Source of the DNA: Glycomyces niveus | Lineage (GTDB): Bacteria > Actinomycetota > Actinomycetes > Mycobacteriales > Micromonosporaceae | Assembly (NCBI RefSeq): GCF_017592475.1 | Contig: NZ_JAGFNP010000008.1 | Span: 1 to 64,000 of the forward strand | Length of the DNA: 64,000 bases | Direction of reading: 5' to 3' | Shown here: one piece after another, positions 16,922-28,260 of the stretch | How positions within the stretch are numbered: the first letter of the stretch is position 1 | Layout: each line of letters starts with the position of its first letter | Position numbers and translations under genes: made by a program | Notes under the pieces: generated by a model | What the model saw: only the letters and a program-made list of their open reading frames with translations | Told to the model about the DNA's origin: nothing | Databases searched by the model: none

Positions 16922-18379
16922 TTAGACGGCCATGTCGACGAAGCGCGAGAGGTGCAGCTGGGCCGCGACGGTGATGGTGTCCGTCGCGCCGTTGCGGTGC
17001 TTGGCGACGATGAAGTCGGCCTCGCCCGCGCGCGGCGACTCCTTGTCGTAGTAGTCCTCGCGGTGCAGCAGGATGACCACGTCGGCGTCCTGCTCGAGCG
17101 AACCGGACTCGCGGAGGTCGGAGAGCTGCGGGCGCTTGTCGGTGCGCTGCTCGGGACCGCGGTTGAGCTGCGCGACCGCGATCACCGGGCACTGCACCTC
17201 CTTGGCCAGGAGCTTCAGACCACGGGAGATCTCCGAGACCTCCTGCTGCCGCGACTCGGTCTTCTTCGGCGAGGTCATGAGCTGCAGGTAGTCGACCACG
17301 ATGAGCTTGAGGTCGTGGCGCTGCTTGAGCCGCCGGGCCTTGGCCCGGATCTCCATCATGGTCATCGACGCGGTGTCGTCGACGAACAGCGGCGCCTCGG
17401 AGATGTCGCCCATGCGCTTGGCCAGGCGCGTCCAGTCGTCGTCCGAGAGGTCGCCCGAGCGCAGGACGTGCATCGGCACCCGCGTCTCGGCGCTCAAGAG
17501 CCGCATCACGATCTCGAGCTTGCTCATTTCGAGGCTGAACAGGGCCGCGGCGTGCCGGTGGTGGAGCGAGGCGTGCCGCATGAAGTCCATGGCCGCCGTG
17601 GACTTGCCCGCGCCGGGACGCCCGGCGACGATGATGAGCTGCCCGGCCTGCAGGCCCGAGAGGAGCCGGTCGAGGTCGGCGAAGCCCGTGGGGATGCCGG
17701 TCATGAGGCCCTGGCTCGCGCCGATCGCCTCGATCTCGTCCATCGCGGGCTGGAGGAGGTCGGAGAGGACCGCGAAGTCCTCGCTCTGGCGGTTGTCGGT
17801 GACCTCGTAGACGGCCTGCTGGGCGAGGTCGACGAGGTCGTCGATGTCGCGCCCGCCCTGGCCGCCGCCGTAGCCGTACTGGACGACCTTCGTGCCGGCC
17901 TCGATGAGGCGCCGCAGGATCGCCTTCTCCTTGACGATCTTCGCGTAGTACCCGGCGTTCGCGGCCGTGGGCACGGCGTTGAGGAGGTCGTGGAGGTACG
18001 GGCCGCCGCCGATCTTGGCGAGGTCGCCGGAGTCGGCGAGCGCCGCTGCGATGGTGACGGCGTCGGCGGGCTCGCCGTTGCCGAACTTCTCGATGATCGC
18101 GTCGAAGACCATGCCGTGCTTGGGCTGGTAGAAGTCGCCCGGGCCGAGCACTTCGATGACGTCGGCGATCGCGTCCTTGCTCATGAGCATGCCGCCGAGG
18201 ACGGACATCTCGGCCTGGTGGTCCTGGGGCGGGGTGCGCTCGTAGGTGCGGGCGCCGCCGCCCCCGCCTCCGCCGTCCGCGAAGGGGTCCTCAGGCGGGG
18301 TGTCGAAATAGGAGTTGCTGCGGGAACCGTTGGCGCCGTTCACCCTCGAGTAGACGCCTTCCGCCGACACGTCGGTCAT
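16922..18379 (-). CDS. dnaB: Replicative DNA helicase DnaB
   Basis: This 485-residue hexameric helicase unwinds DNA at the replication fork. The N-terminal domain has TPPQDHQAEMSVLGGML and FYQPKHGMVFDAI. The RecA-like domain has GRPGAGKSTAAMDF (Walker A), KLIVVDYLQLM (Walker B) and QLNRGPEQRTDKRP. No intein interrupts it, unlike some actinobacterial dnaB genes. ATG 18379 is preferred because GAGGGGG lies 8 bases upstream; GTG 18400 is the alternative. It is on the same strand as the rplI operon, but a divergent membrane gene and a cluster of DnaA-like boxes lie between. Confidence 0.96.
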   Translation of the reverse strand: MTDVSAEGVYSRVNGANGSRSNSYFDTPPEDPFADGGGGGGGARTYERTPPQDHQAEMSVLGGMLMSKDAIADVIEVLGPGDFYQPKHGMVFDAIIEKFGNGEPADAVTIAAALADSGDLAKIGGGPYLHDLLNAVPTAANAGYYAKIVKEKAILRRLIEAGTKVVQYGYGGGQGGRDIDDLVDLAQQAVYEVTDNRQSEDFAVLSDLLQPAMDEIEAIGASQGLMTGIPTGFADLDRLLSGLQAGQLIIVAGRPGAGKSTAAMDFMRHASLHHRHAAALFSLEMSKLEIVMRLLSAETRVPMHVLRSGDLSDDDWTRLAKRMGDISEAPLFVDDTASMTMMEIRAKARRLKQRHDLKLIVVDYLQLMTSPKKTESRQQEVSEISRGLKLLAKEVQCPVIAVAQLNRGPEQRTDKRPQLSDLRESGSLEQDADVVILLHREDYYDKESPRAGEADFIVAKHRNGATDTITVAAQLHLSRFVDMAV

Positions 18380-18490
18380 GCCGTCCACCCCCTCGGTCAC
18401 CGTGCGTTCATGGAGAATGTACCGCCTGGATACGACAGATCGGCGGCGTCAACGACGCTATGTCGCGCCGCGCACGGTTGCAAACGGGCC

Positions 18491-18631
18491 TGTGGACAAC
18501 CCTGTGGACAAGGCTGTGGATAACCTGTGGATAACCGGGTCCGGCCTGTGGACAACCTGTGGACAGTTACGTGAATGCGGCTCCAATTGCAGCGTTCACC
18601 TGTGGCGACGTTGTCCACGGCCTGTGGATGG
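18491..18631. promoter_or_regulatory. Cluster of eight DnaA-box-like motifs upstream of dnaB
   Basis: TGTGGACAA or TGTGGATAA (complements of TTGTCCACA and TTATCCACA) occurs at 18491, 18503, 18515, 18526 and 18547. A TGTGGACAG variant is at 18558, TTGTCCACG at 18611 and TGTGGATGG at 18623. Six lie in the same orientation with steps of 12, 12, 11, 21 and 11 bases, close to one helical turn each. Established knowledge: DnaA binds these nonamers. Whether this is a regulatory site for dnaB, a DnaA reservoir or something else is inference. Confidence 0.75.
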
Positions 18632-18701
18632 AGATTCGTTCGTGCCAACTTGCGGCTAAGGTGAGGGGCGACCCCGGCACGGACCAGAGGAGCGAGGCCC
18701 C

Positions 18702-19091
18702 ATGAACGCCCCCCGGCAACCCGAGCGCAGGCCCCGGCTCGACCCCGACGGCGACGACCGCCCGGGGGAGCGGGCGTTCACGCCGACGCTGCTCGTGACG
18801 CTCGCGTGGTACGCCGTGCCGATGTTCGTCTATCTGGCGTGGGTGGTCTCGCAGCCGGCGGTGGACGCGACGTGCGCGGAGCGCGGCTGCACGGTGGCCG
18901 GGCGGCTCTCGGCGGCGATCGCGGGCGGCTGGGCGTGGACGCTCTCGGCGCTCACGGCGAGCCTCCTCGTGGCGGTCCTGCTCCGGCTGCCGCGCGCCGG
19001 CTGGCGCGCCGGCGTCGCCGGCTCGGCGGCGGCGATCCTCGGCGCCGGACTCGTGACGGTGGTGCTGCGGACGGCCGGGTGGGTGATCTGA
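18702..19091 (+). CDS. Three-helix membrane protein of unknown function
   Basis: This 129-residue protein begins with a hydrophilic Pro/Arg-rich N-terminus (1-27). Three hydrophobic helices follow, at about residues 29-50, 70-93 and 100-125. The loop VDATCAERGCTVAG between the first two carries two cysteines that could form a disulfide outside the cell. AGAGGAGCGAGG precedes the ATG. It is divergent from dnaB and shares the DnaA-box region with it. No family recognised. Confidence 0.7.
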   Translation: MNAPRQPERRPRLDPDGDDRPGERAFTPTLLVTLAWYAVPMFVYLAWVVSQPAVDATCAERGCTVAGRLSAAIAGGWAWTLSALTASLLVAVLLRLPRAGWRAGVAGSAAAILGAGLVTVVLRTAGWVI

Positions 19092-19228
19092 CGGCTTATA
19101 GGTGGTGACCTGCGAATTCGGTCCGCCGCCGCGCGTCGGCCGGCGGGCGTGCGGGTGGCCCGGGGTACCCGCCCAGTCCCACCTTCACCACCACCAGCGA
19201 AAAAGGACACGTCCCATAGGGGTACGAC

Positions 19229-19261
19229 AAAGGCCCGCGTTCGAACCGAACGCGGGCCTTT
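19229..19261. terminator. Terminator of the rpsF-ssb-rpsR-rplI operon
   Basis: A 15-bp perfect stem (19229-19243 with 19247-19261), starting AAAGGCCCGCG and ending CGCGGGCCTTT, gives T-runs on both strands. It lies just 3' of rplI on the minus strand. Confidence 0.9.
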
Positions 19262-19282
19262 CTCGGGTTCGCTGGTGCGACC

Positions 19283-19744
19283 CTACTTCTTGCGGCGCTT
19301 GGCCGGGGTCACCTGAAGCTTGAACTTCGCGGTCACCTCCGGGTGCAGCTTGACCGCGACGTCGTAGGTGCCGACCGACTTGATCGCGGCGGGCAGCTCG
19401 ACGCGGCGGCGGTCGATCTTCGGACCCCCGGCCTCGTCGACGGCCTTGACCACGTCGACCGCGGTGATGGAGCCGAAGAGGCGGTCCCCGTCACCCGTGC
19501 GGGCGACGATGTGGGCGTCCGTCTTCTTCAGCTGCTCGGCCACGGTGCGGGCCTGGTCGAGGTCGTGGATCTGGCGGGCCGCACGGGCGCGCTGGATCGC
19601 GTCGACTTCCTTCTGACCGCCCTTGGTCCAGGCGATCGCCAGGCCCTGCGGCAGGAGGTAGTTGCGGCCGTAGCCGTTCTTCACCTCGACCACATCGCCG
19701 GCCGAGCCGAGGTTGGGCACCTCATGAGTCAGGATGATCTTCAT
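19283..19744 (-). CDS. rplI: 50S ribosomal protein L9
   Basis: This 153-residue L9 starts MKIILTHEVPNLGSAGDVVEVKNGYGRNYLLPQG, the conserved N-terminal 23S rRNA-binding domain. A long connecting helix and a C-terminal domain containing TGDGDRLFGSIT follow. It is last in the rpsF-ssb-rpsR-rplI operon, 14 bases after rpsR. AAGGAAGGAGCG gives a strong ribosome-binding site. Confidence 0.98.
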   Translation of the reverse strand: MKIILTHEVPNLGSAGDVVEVKNGYGRNYLLPQGLAIAWTKGGQKEVDAIQRARAARQIHDLDQARTVAEQLKKTDAHIVARTGDGDRLFGSITAVDVVKAVDEAGGPKIDRRRVELPAAIKSVGTYDVAVKLHPEVTAKFKLQVTPAKRRKK

Positions 19745-19758
19745 GTTGCGCTCCTTCC

Positions 19759-20004
19759 TTAGCGGGTCTGGCTGGTGTACGGGAGCAGGGCCATTTCGCG
19801 GGCGTTCTTGACGGCCGCGGCGATCTGGCGCTGCTGCTGGGTGGTCACGCCGGTCACTCGGCGGGCACGGATCTTGCCGCGGTCGGAGATGAACTTCCGC
19901 AGCAGCGCCGTGTCCTTGTAGTCGACGTACTCGATACCCTCTTTTTCAAGCGGGTTCGGCTTCTTCTTCGGCTTCCGCAGGGGAGCCGATTTCGGGTTGG
20001 CCAT
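19759..20004 (-). CDS. rpsR: 30S ribosomal protein S18, zinc-independent (C-) form
   Basis: This 81-residue S18 contains [27 protein letters not shown] and ends [11 protein letters not shown]. The N-terminal CxxC/Cys pairs that bind zinc in many actinobacterial S18 copies are absent; the segment reads [15 protein letters not shown]. Zinc-free S18 paralogues are usually in separate Zur-controlled loci, whereas here the C- form is in the main operon. It lies between ssb and rplI. Confidence 0.97.
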   Translation of the reverse strand: MANPKSAPLRKPKKKPNPLEKEGIEYVDYKDTALLRKFISDRGKIRARRVTGVTTQQQRQIAAAVKNAREMALLPYTSQTR

Positions 20005-20063
20005 GTGTTGTCTTGCCTCTTACTCGAGATCGTTCCGGGCCGCCGCGGAGCGGCGGGCGCCGG

Positions 20064-20564
20064 TTAGAACGGCGGGTCCTCGTCGAAGCCTCCACCGCCG
20101 GCGGAAGCGCCAGCGGGGGCGGCCGAGGCCCAAGGGTCGTCAGGTGCAGAACCGGAGTTGCCGCCGCCCCCGAAGGAGCGACCGCCGCCGCCGGAACCGC
20201 CGCCGGACTTGTTCAGCTTCGCGGTGGAAAAACGCAGCGCGGGACCGACTTCCTCGACGTCCAGCTCGTACACAGTGCGCTTCTCGCCCTCGCGGGTCTC
20301 GTAGCTGCGCTGCTTGAGCCTGCCCTGCACGATCACGCGGGTACCGCGCGACAGGGACTCGGCGACGTTCTCGGCGTACTGGCGCCACACACTGCAGGTG
20401 AGGAACAGGGCCTCACCGTCTTTCCACGCGTTCGACTCGCGGTCGAACGTGCGCGGGGTCGATGCGATACGGAACTTCGCGACGGCGGCACCGGACGGCG
20501 TGTAACGCAGTTCGGGGTCGTCGACGAGGTTGCCGATAACCGTGATGACTGTCTCTCCTGCCAT
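20064..20564 (-). CDS. ssb: Single-stranded DNA-binding protein
   Basis: This 166-residue SSB has an OB fold ([61 protein letters not shown]). A glycine-rich flexible linker and the acidic tip DEDPPF follow; the tip binds partner repair and replication proteins. Length is normal for actinobacteria. It lies between rpsF and rpsR, the usual order. Confidence 0.98.
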   Translation of the reverse strand: MAGETVITVIGNLVDDPELRYTPSGAAVAKFRIASTPRTFDRESNAWKDGEALFLTCSVWRQYAENVAESLSRGTRVIVQGRLKQRSYETREGEKRTVYELDVEEVGPALRFSTAKLNKSGGGSGGGGRSFGGGGNSGSAPDDPWASAAPAGASAGGGGFDEDPPF

Positions 20565-20603
20565 GACCTCTTCTCCCTAAGGTCTCGCAGTTGCAAGGTC
20601 GGG

Positions 20604-20894
20604 TTACCGAAGCTCCGGTCGCAGCACCTTGGTCCGCAGCACCGACTCGTTGAGCCGCAGCTGACGGTCCATCTCAGCGACGGGACCGGGCTCGGACTGC
20701 AGGTCGATGACGGCGTAGACGCCCTCGTTGCTCTTGTTGATCTCGTAGGCGAGACGGCGCCGGCCCCAGACGTCGATCTTGTCGACGGTCCCTCCGGCGT
20801 CCTTGACGCCCTTCAGGAACTTGTCCAGCGTCGGGCTGACCTGGGCCTCCTCGATGTTCGGTTCGAGGATCACCATGAGTTCATAGTGCCGCAA
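20604..20894 (-). CDS. rpsF: 30S ribosomal protein S6
   Basis: This 96-residue S6 has [15 protein letters not shown] at the N-terminus and [16 protein letters not shown] in the middle. It starts with TTG at 20894; GGGGGTGGAG lies 5 bases upstream. This start gives the family's normal length and beginning. First gene of the rpsF-ssb-rpsR-rplI operon, divergent from the fumarase gene. Confidence 0.96.
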   Translation of the reverse strand: MRHYELMVILEPNIEEAQVSPTLDKFLKGVKDAGGTVDKIDVWGRRRLAYEINKSNEGVYAVIDLQSEPGPVAEMDRQLRLNESVLRTKVLRPELR

Positions 20895-21175
20895 GATCGC
20901 TCCACCCCCTTTGGTCTCAACGGCTGCGGTCTCTCCGCAGCAGGAGGATTCACTTGCGCGTGCCGCGCCGCCCCGAGGTCGGGCCGGTGCGGACAACCGG
21001 GCAATCGTACCTGCTTGCAGGCGGTGCGCCAGCGTCGCGCCGCCTGGGTGTGACGCTACCGGCCGGGTACGACATTCGGAGCGCGACATCCGAGTCCGCG
21101 GTGTTCGAACGACAGGCGCGGACTGAGCTTCGCCTCACACACGGACCGCGCACCGTGCGCGCTAAGTTGGAACGC

Positions 21176-22822
<1,647 letters not shown>

Positions 22823-22940
22823 ATGACGCTCGCTTAGGAACCGGCCGTGCCGCCCAGCGGTGGCACGGACCGTCTAGACTCACAGGTACAGCGCGGCGGC
22901 TCCCCTGTCGCCGTCAGTCCCTTGAGGAGCAGTGAGGCCG

Positions 22941-23924
22941 ATGGGCCCTCTACCCCCTGTGGACCCGCTGATCCTCAGAACGCACGCCGGCAACCTGGAG
23001 CTGCTCGGCTACCGCATCGAATCGGTGGGGTACTTGAGCGCCGAGGCGGGCTTGCGGACCGGCGTATTCGGCGACCTGTGCGCCTCGATGGCCTCGCTCA
23101 TCGAAGACCGGCACCGGGACCAGGATCAGTTGACCAGGCGATTCCCCCGGAAAATCGATGTCGCGACGCGCAAGCTCCACCGTATGGCGGACGGCAAGCG
23201 GAACGGCAACCGGGATCGCCGCGCCGACTACTGGGCGCCCGCCGGCCGCGGCGAGCGCCGCAAGGCCACTGAGGACCGCGCCCGGTCGCGACCCGGCCAG
23301 GCCGTCGACGGCGAGGCACTGGTCGCGAAGTTCCGGGAGCGGACTTGGATCGACGACCGGCTCGCACGCCGCGGCACCGCCCCGAGTCCGGCCGCCCCCA
23401 TGCCGCACCGAAGCGACGCGAACCCGGCGGCGCCGCTGGCCGGCCCGCTCCGGTCCCTCATCGACCGGATGGAGGTCGACCGCGAGGCCGCTGCCGCCGC
23501 AGCACGGCGCTGGGCGCTGATCGCGGCCGAACTGCGGGAGATCGCCGCCGACCTCGAATGGAGCCTCGAAGCCGACCTCAAGGGGTGGAGCGGACCCGAC
23601 CATCTCGCCTACCAGGAGCTGATGGCGCACAACGTCACCGGGATCGCGGCGGTCGCCGCGACCGCCGCGATGCTGGGCCACGCGGTCGAGGGCGTCGCGG
23701 GCGCGGTGCGAGCGACGCGCGAAGCGGTCTCCGGTCTCGCCGACCGGTTGGCGGCAGTCGGCCTCGAAGCCGTCCCATGGTCCGTGCAGCGGGTCCTCGG
23801 CCTGTATCGGGCAGCATTCGGGATCTGGGCGCTCGTCCTCGGGTATCTCCAGGCGTTGGCGCGGAGCATGGCGAGTCTGCGGGCCATGCTGGGCGTTCGG
23901 CAACCGGGGGCGCGTGTCGCCTAG
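22941..23924 (+). CDS. WXG-like, type VII-associated protein of unknown function
   Basis: This 327-residue protein has a variable, charged N-terminal half (residues 1-165). A helical C-terminal half follows, with the motif GWSGPDHLAYQELMAHN (~217-235). The helix-WSG-helix layout resembles the WXG100/EsxA-like fold used by type VII secretion substrates. It ends in a hydrophobic stretch (VQRVLGLYRAAFGIWALVLG, ~285-305). No other type VII genes are adjacent. ATG 22941 is preferred, with GTG 22932 possible; a GAGGAG lies just upstream. The call is by motif and helix pattern only. Confidence 0.55.
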   Translation: MGPLPPVDPLILRTHAGNLELLGYRIESVGYLSAEAGLRTGVFGDLCASMASLIEDRHRDQDQLTRRFPRKIDVATRKLHRMADGKRNGNRDRRADYWAPAGRGERRKATEDRARSRPGQAVDGEALVAKFRERTWIDDRLARRGTAPSPAAPMPHRSDANPAAPLAGPLRSLIDRMEVDREAAAAAARRWALIAAELREIAADLEWSLEADLKGWSGPDHLAYQELMAHNVTGIAAVAATAAMLGHAVEGVAGAVRATREAVSGLADRLAAVGLEAVPWSVQRVLGLYRAAFGIWALVLGYLQALARSMASLRAMLGVRQPGARVA

Positions 23925-24200
23925 GGGCCGAGAGGTCCACGGCACGCCGCGCCTCCTGCCGGGCGTCTCCGATGACCGATCCGCGGCTGCGAGCCCTCGC
24001 CGAGCGCGCCGAGACGCCTCAGCGAGAAATCCGACTCGACCGGTTTGCGAGAGTCCTCGGCAAGGCCGGCCATCGAGCAAGCCGGATATGTTCCTATTTG
24101 GAGGTGCGCGGCCACGCGGCCCCTCGGCGGCGCTCGCGGGCGGGCCGGCCGGCGAGGCGGCGTTCGCGTCGGCCGCGGGCCAGTTCGGAAACCCGCGAAA
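23925..24200. other. Gap without a supported gene
   Basis: This stretch lies between convergent genes. It contains GC-rich partial inverted repeats (for example GCGCGGCC/GCGGCC near 24108-24121) that may help to terminate transcription, but no clear ORF or RNA. Confidence 0.5.
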
Positions 24201-25565
<1,365 letters not shown>

Positions 25566-25728
25566 GCTCACAGCCTAGGCCCGTGCCCCGTGCGACCTGG
25601 ACAGTCCGCACCAGTGTCCGTGTGCGCGTCCCGCCTCGTGGATACGATCGGCGGTGGGACCGCCCCCGCCGCACAGCTCGGCGACAATCGGGGCGCACAC
25701 CTCTTACGCAACGTAGGGAGACACAGGC

Positions 25729-27159
25729 ATGAGCACCGCTGACATCGGCGTGGTCGGGCTGGCCGTCATGGGCTCCAACCTCGCCCGGAACTTCGCCCGG
25801 CACGGCTTCACCGTCGCCGTCTACAACCGCACGCACGCCAAGACCACCGAGCTGATCGAGGCCCACGGCGATGAAGGCGACTTCGTCCCCTCCGAAGCGC
25901 TCGAAGACTTCGTGGCCTCCCTCAAGCGCCCCCGCAAGGCCATGATCATGGTCCAGGCCGGGAACGCCACCGACGCCGTCATCGACCAGCTCGCCGCGCT
26001 CATGGAGCCCGGCGACATGATCATCGACGGCGGCAACGCCCACTTCGAGAACACCCGCCGCCGCGAGGCCGCCCTCCGCGACAAGGGCCTCCACTTCGTC
26101 GGCACCGGCGTCTCCGGCGGCGAAGAGGGCGCGCTCCTCGGCCCGGCGATCATGCCGGGCGGCTCCGCCGAGTCTTACGAGTCCCTCGGCCCGATCCTCG
26201 AGGCCATCAGCGCCAAGGCCCCCGACGGCACCCCGTGTTGCACGCGCCTCGGCCCCGACGGCGCCGGGCACTTCGTCAAGATGGTGCACAACGGCATCGA
26301 GTACTCCGACATGCAGCTCATCGGCGAGGCCTACGACCTGCTCCGCCGCGGCGTCGGCATCGAGCCGGCCGACCTCGCCAAGATCTTCTCCGAGTGGAAC
26401 GCCGGCGAACTCGACTCCTACCTGATCGAGGTCACCGCCGAGGTCCTCGGCCACACCGACGCCGCCACCGGCAAGCCCCTGGTCGACGTCATCGTCGACC
26501 AGGCCGGCCAGAAGGGCACCGGCCGCTGGACCGTGCAGAACGCCCTCGACCTGGGCGTCCCGGTCACCGGCATCGCCGAGGCCACCTTCGCGCGCGCCCT
26601 CTCCAGCGGCACGAAGCAGCGAGAAGGCGCGGTCGACCTGCTCACCGGCCCGACGGGCAAAGTGGACTTCCCGGCCGACTTCGTCGAGGACGTCCGCCAG
26701 GCCCTCTACGCCTCCAAGATCGTCGCGTACGCGCAGGGCTTCGACCAGATCGCGGCCGCGAGCGCCGAATACGACTGGGGCATCGACCTCGGCTCGTGCT
26801 CGGCCCTGTGGCGCGCGGGCTGCATCATCCGGGCCCGCTTCCTCGACCGCATCACCGAGGCGTGGCGCTCGAACCCCGAGCTGCCGACCCTGCTGGCCGC
26901 GCCGGAGTTCACGAAGATCGTGACGGACGCGCAGGAGGCGTGGCGCCGTGTCGTCTCGACCGCCGCGCTCGCGGGCATCCCGACCCCGGGCTTCTCCTCG
27001 GCGCTGGCGTACTACGACGGGCTGCGTTCGCGCCGCCTGCCGGCCGCCCTGATCCAGGGGCAGCGCGACTTCTTCGGCGCGCACACCTACAAGCGGGTCG
27101 ACCGCGAGGGCACGTTCCACACCGACTGGTCGGGCGACCGCTCGGAGATCGAGCTCTAA
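25729..27159 (+). CDS. gnd: 6-phosphogluconate dehydrogenase (decarboxylating)
   Basis: This 476-residue enzyme makes ribulose 5-phosphate, CO2 and NADPH in the oxidative pentose phosphate pathway. The Rossmann motif is GVVGLAVMGSNLARN, the NADP-specific loop YNRTHAKT follows, and FVKMVHNGIEYSDMQLI holds the catalytic Lys. The C-terminal helix includes FFGAHTYKRVDREGTFHTDW. Length is normal. A GTAGGGAGAC ribosome-binding site is present. A strong terminator follows. Confidence 0.97.
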   Translation: MSTADIGVVGLAVMGSNLARNFARHGFTVAVYNRTHAKTTELIEAHGDEGDFVPSEALEDFVASLKRPRKAMIMVQAGNATDAVIDQLAALMEPGDMIIDGGNAHFENTRRREAALRDKGLHFVGTGVSGGEEGALLGPAIMPGGSAESYESLGPILEAISAKAPDGTPCCTRLGPDGAGHFVKMVHNGIEYSDMQLIGEAYDLLRRGVGIEPADLAKIFSEWNAGELDSYLIEVTAEVLGHTDAATGKPLVDVIVDQAGQKGTGRWTVQNALDLGVPVTGIAEATFARALSSGTKQREGAVDLLTGPTGKVDFPADFVEDVRQALYASKIVAYAQGFDQIAAASAEYDWGIDLGSCSALWRAGCIIRARFLDRITEAWRSNPELPTLLAAPEFTKIVTDAQEAWRRVVSTAALAGIPTPGFSSALAYYDGLRSRRLPAALIQGQRDFFGAHTYKRVDREGTFHTDWSGDRSEIEL

Positions 27160-27170
27160 GCACGCTGTGA

Positions 27171-27211
27171 CGGCGCCGCCCCCGCTCGACCGAGCGGGGG
27201 CGGCGCCGTTT
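27171..27211. terminator. Terminator of gnd and of the convergent NUDIX operon
   Basis: An 18-bp GC-rich perfect stem (27171-27188 with 27191-27208) is followed by TTT on the plus strand, between two convergent transcripts. Confidence 0.85.
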
Positions 27212-27218
27212 CGCTTCG

Positions 27219-27725
27219 CTACTGGTCCCAGACGGGCCCGTAGGAGCCGCCGAGCTCGACCGGTGCGGCGGGGACGTCGCCGTCGCGCAGGCGCTTGACG
27301 AGCGCGACCAGGAGGTGGGGGTCGATCATGCCGTCGGTGGAGCCGCACGCGTCGATCGGCAGCCAGTCGAAGCCGAGGCCGAGCTCGTAGCCGGCGCCGG
27401 CGGTCATGCGGGGCGCGAACCGCTCGACGCGGTGGAAGAAGTACCAGTTCTGCTGGACGTGCAGCCGTCCGCCGGGGAAGCACACGTAGACGCCGCGGGC
27501 GACCGGGCCGATCAGGGCCGCGGGGTCGATGCGCAGGCCGGTCTCCTCGTGGACTTCGCGGATCGCGGCCGCGGCGGGGTCTTCGCCGGCCTCGACGCCG
27601 CCACCGGGCGTGTACCAGCGGACGACGCCGTCGCGGCAGCGGTCGCCGCCCATGTGGAGCACGGTGTCGTCGGGGGCGAGGAGGATGACGCGGGCGGAGG
27701 TGCGGTAGTCGCCTTCGGGGATCAC
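27219..27725 (-). CDS. NUDIX hydrolase, third gene of a three-NUDIX operon
   Basis: This 168-residue NUDIX fold protein hydrolyses a nucleoside diphosphate linked to another moiety. The Nudix box is GGGVEAGEDPAAAAIREVHEETGLRI (GX5EX7REUXEEXGU). It has the same layout as its two upstream neighbours, which points to tandem duplication. It starts at GTG four bases after the stop of the previous gene. Substrate unknown. Confidence 0.88.
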   Translation of the reverse strand: MIPEGDYRTSARVILLAPDDTVLHMGGDRCRDGVVRWYTPGGGVEAGEDPAAAAIREVHEETGLRIDPAALIGPVARGVYVCFPGGRLHVQQNWYFFHRVERFAPRMTAGAGYELGLGFDWLPIDACGSTDGMIDPHLLVALVKRLRDGDVPAAPVELGGSYGPVWDQ

Positions 27726-27729
27726 CGGG

Positions 27730-28260
27730 TCAGCTTACGGAGGTGTCCACCGCGGGGTTCCCGGCCGGTTCGAGGCGGAGCACCTCAGCGGGGACGTCGC
27801 CGCCGATGAGCCGTTTCAGCAGGCCCACGAGGGGGTCGCCGGGGGTGTCGAAGCCGCCGTCGTCGCTGAGCTCGTCGACCTGGAACCACCGGAACTCGAG
27901 GTCCTGCTCGTAGGCGTCGCCGCCGGAGACGTGGGGCGTGAACCGCTGGACGCGCGTGAAGAACAGGTAGTTGTCCTGGGTGAAGACCACACCGGCCTTG
28001 GGGCGGCTGAAGGCGCGGCGCGCGACCGGGCCGACCAGGTCGCCGTCGGCGATGCGCAGGCCGGTCTCCTCGAACAGCTCGCGCACGGCCGCGTCGGCGG
28101 GGGTCTCGCCGGGGTCGATGCCGCCGCCGGGGAGGAACCAGCGGGCGGGCCGCTCAGGGGTCGCGGACCGGCCGATGAACAGGACCGCGTCCTGTTCGTC
28201 GATCACGATGCACCGCGCGCCGTAGCGGTCGATCTGGGTGGGTTCGTTCGTCGCGCTCAC
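27730..28260 (-). CDS. NUDIX hydrolase, second gene of the three-NUDIX operon
   Basis: This 176-residue NUDIX protein has its box at GGGIDPGETPADAAVRELFEETGLRI. Like its neighbours it begins with a short hydrophilic strand (RYGARCIVIDEQDAVLFIG) and has a C-terminal LLKRLIGGDVPAEV helix. Its GTG start overlaps the stop of the first NUDIX gene (GTGA), so translation is coupled. Substrate unknown. Confidence 0.88.
   Translation of the reverse strand: MSATNEPTQIDRYGARCIVIDEQDAVLFIGRSATPERPARWFLPGGGIDPGETPADAAVRELFEETGLRIADGDLVGPVARRAFSRPKAGVVFTQDNYLFFTRVQRFTPHVSGGDAYEQDLEFRWFQVDELSDDGGFDTPGDPLVGLLKRLIGGDVPAEVLRLEPAGNPAVDTSVS

Noticed and set aside
18491-18631. Calling the DnaA-box cluster the chromosomal origin
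   Set aside because: dnaA and dnaN are not present and no AT-rich unwinding region is visible.
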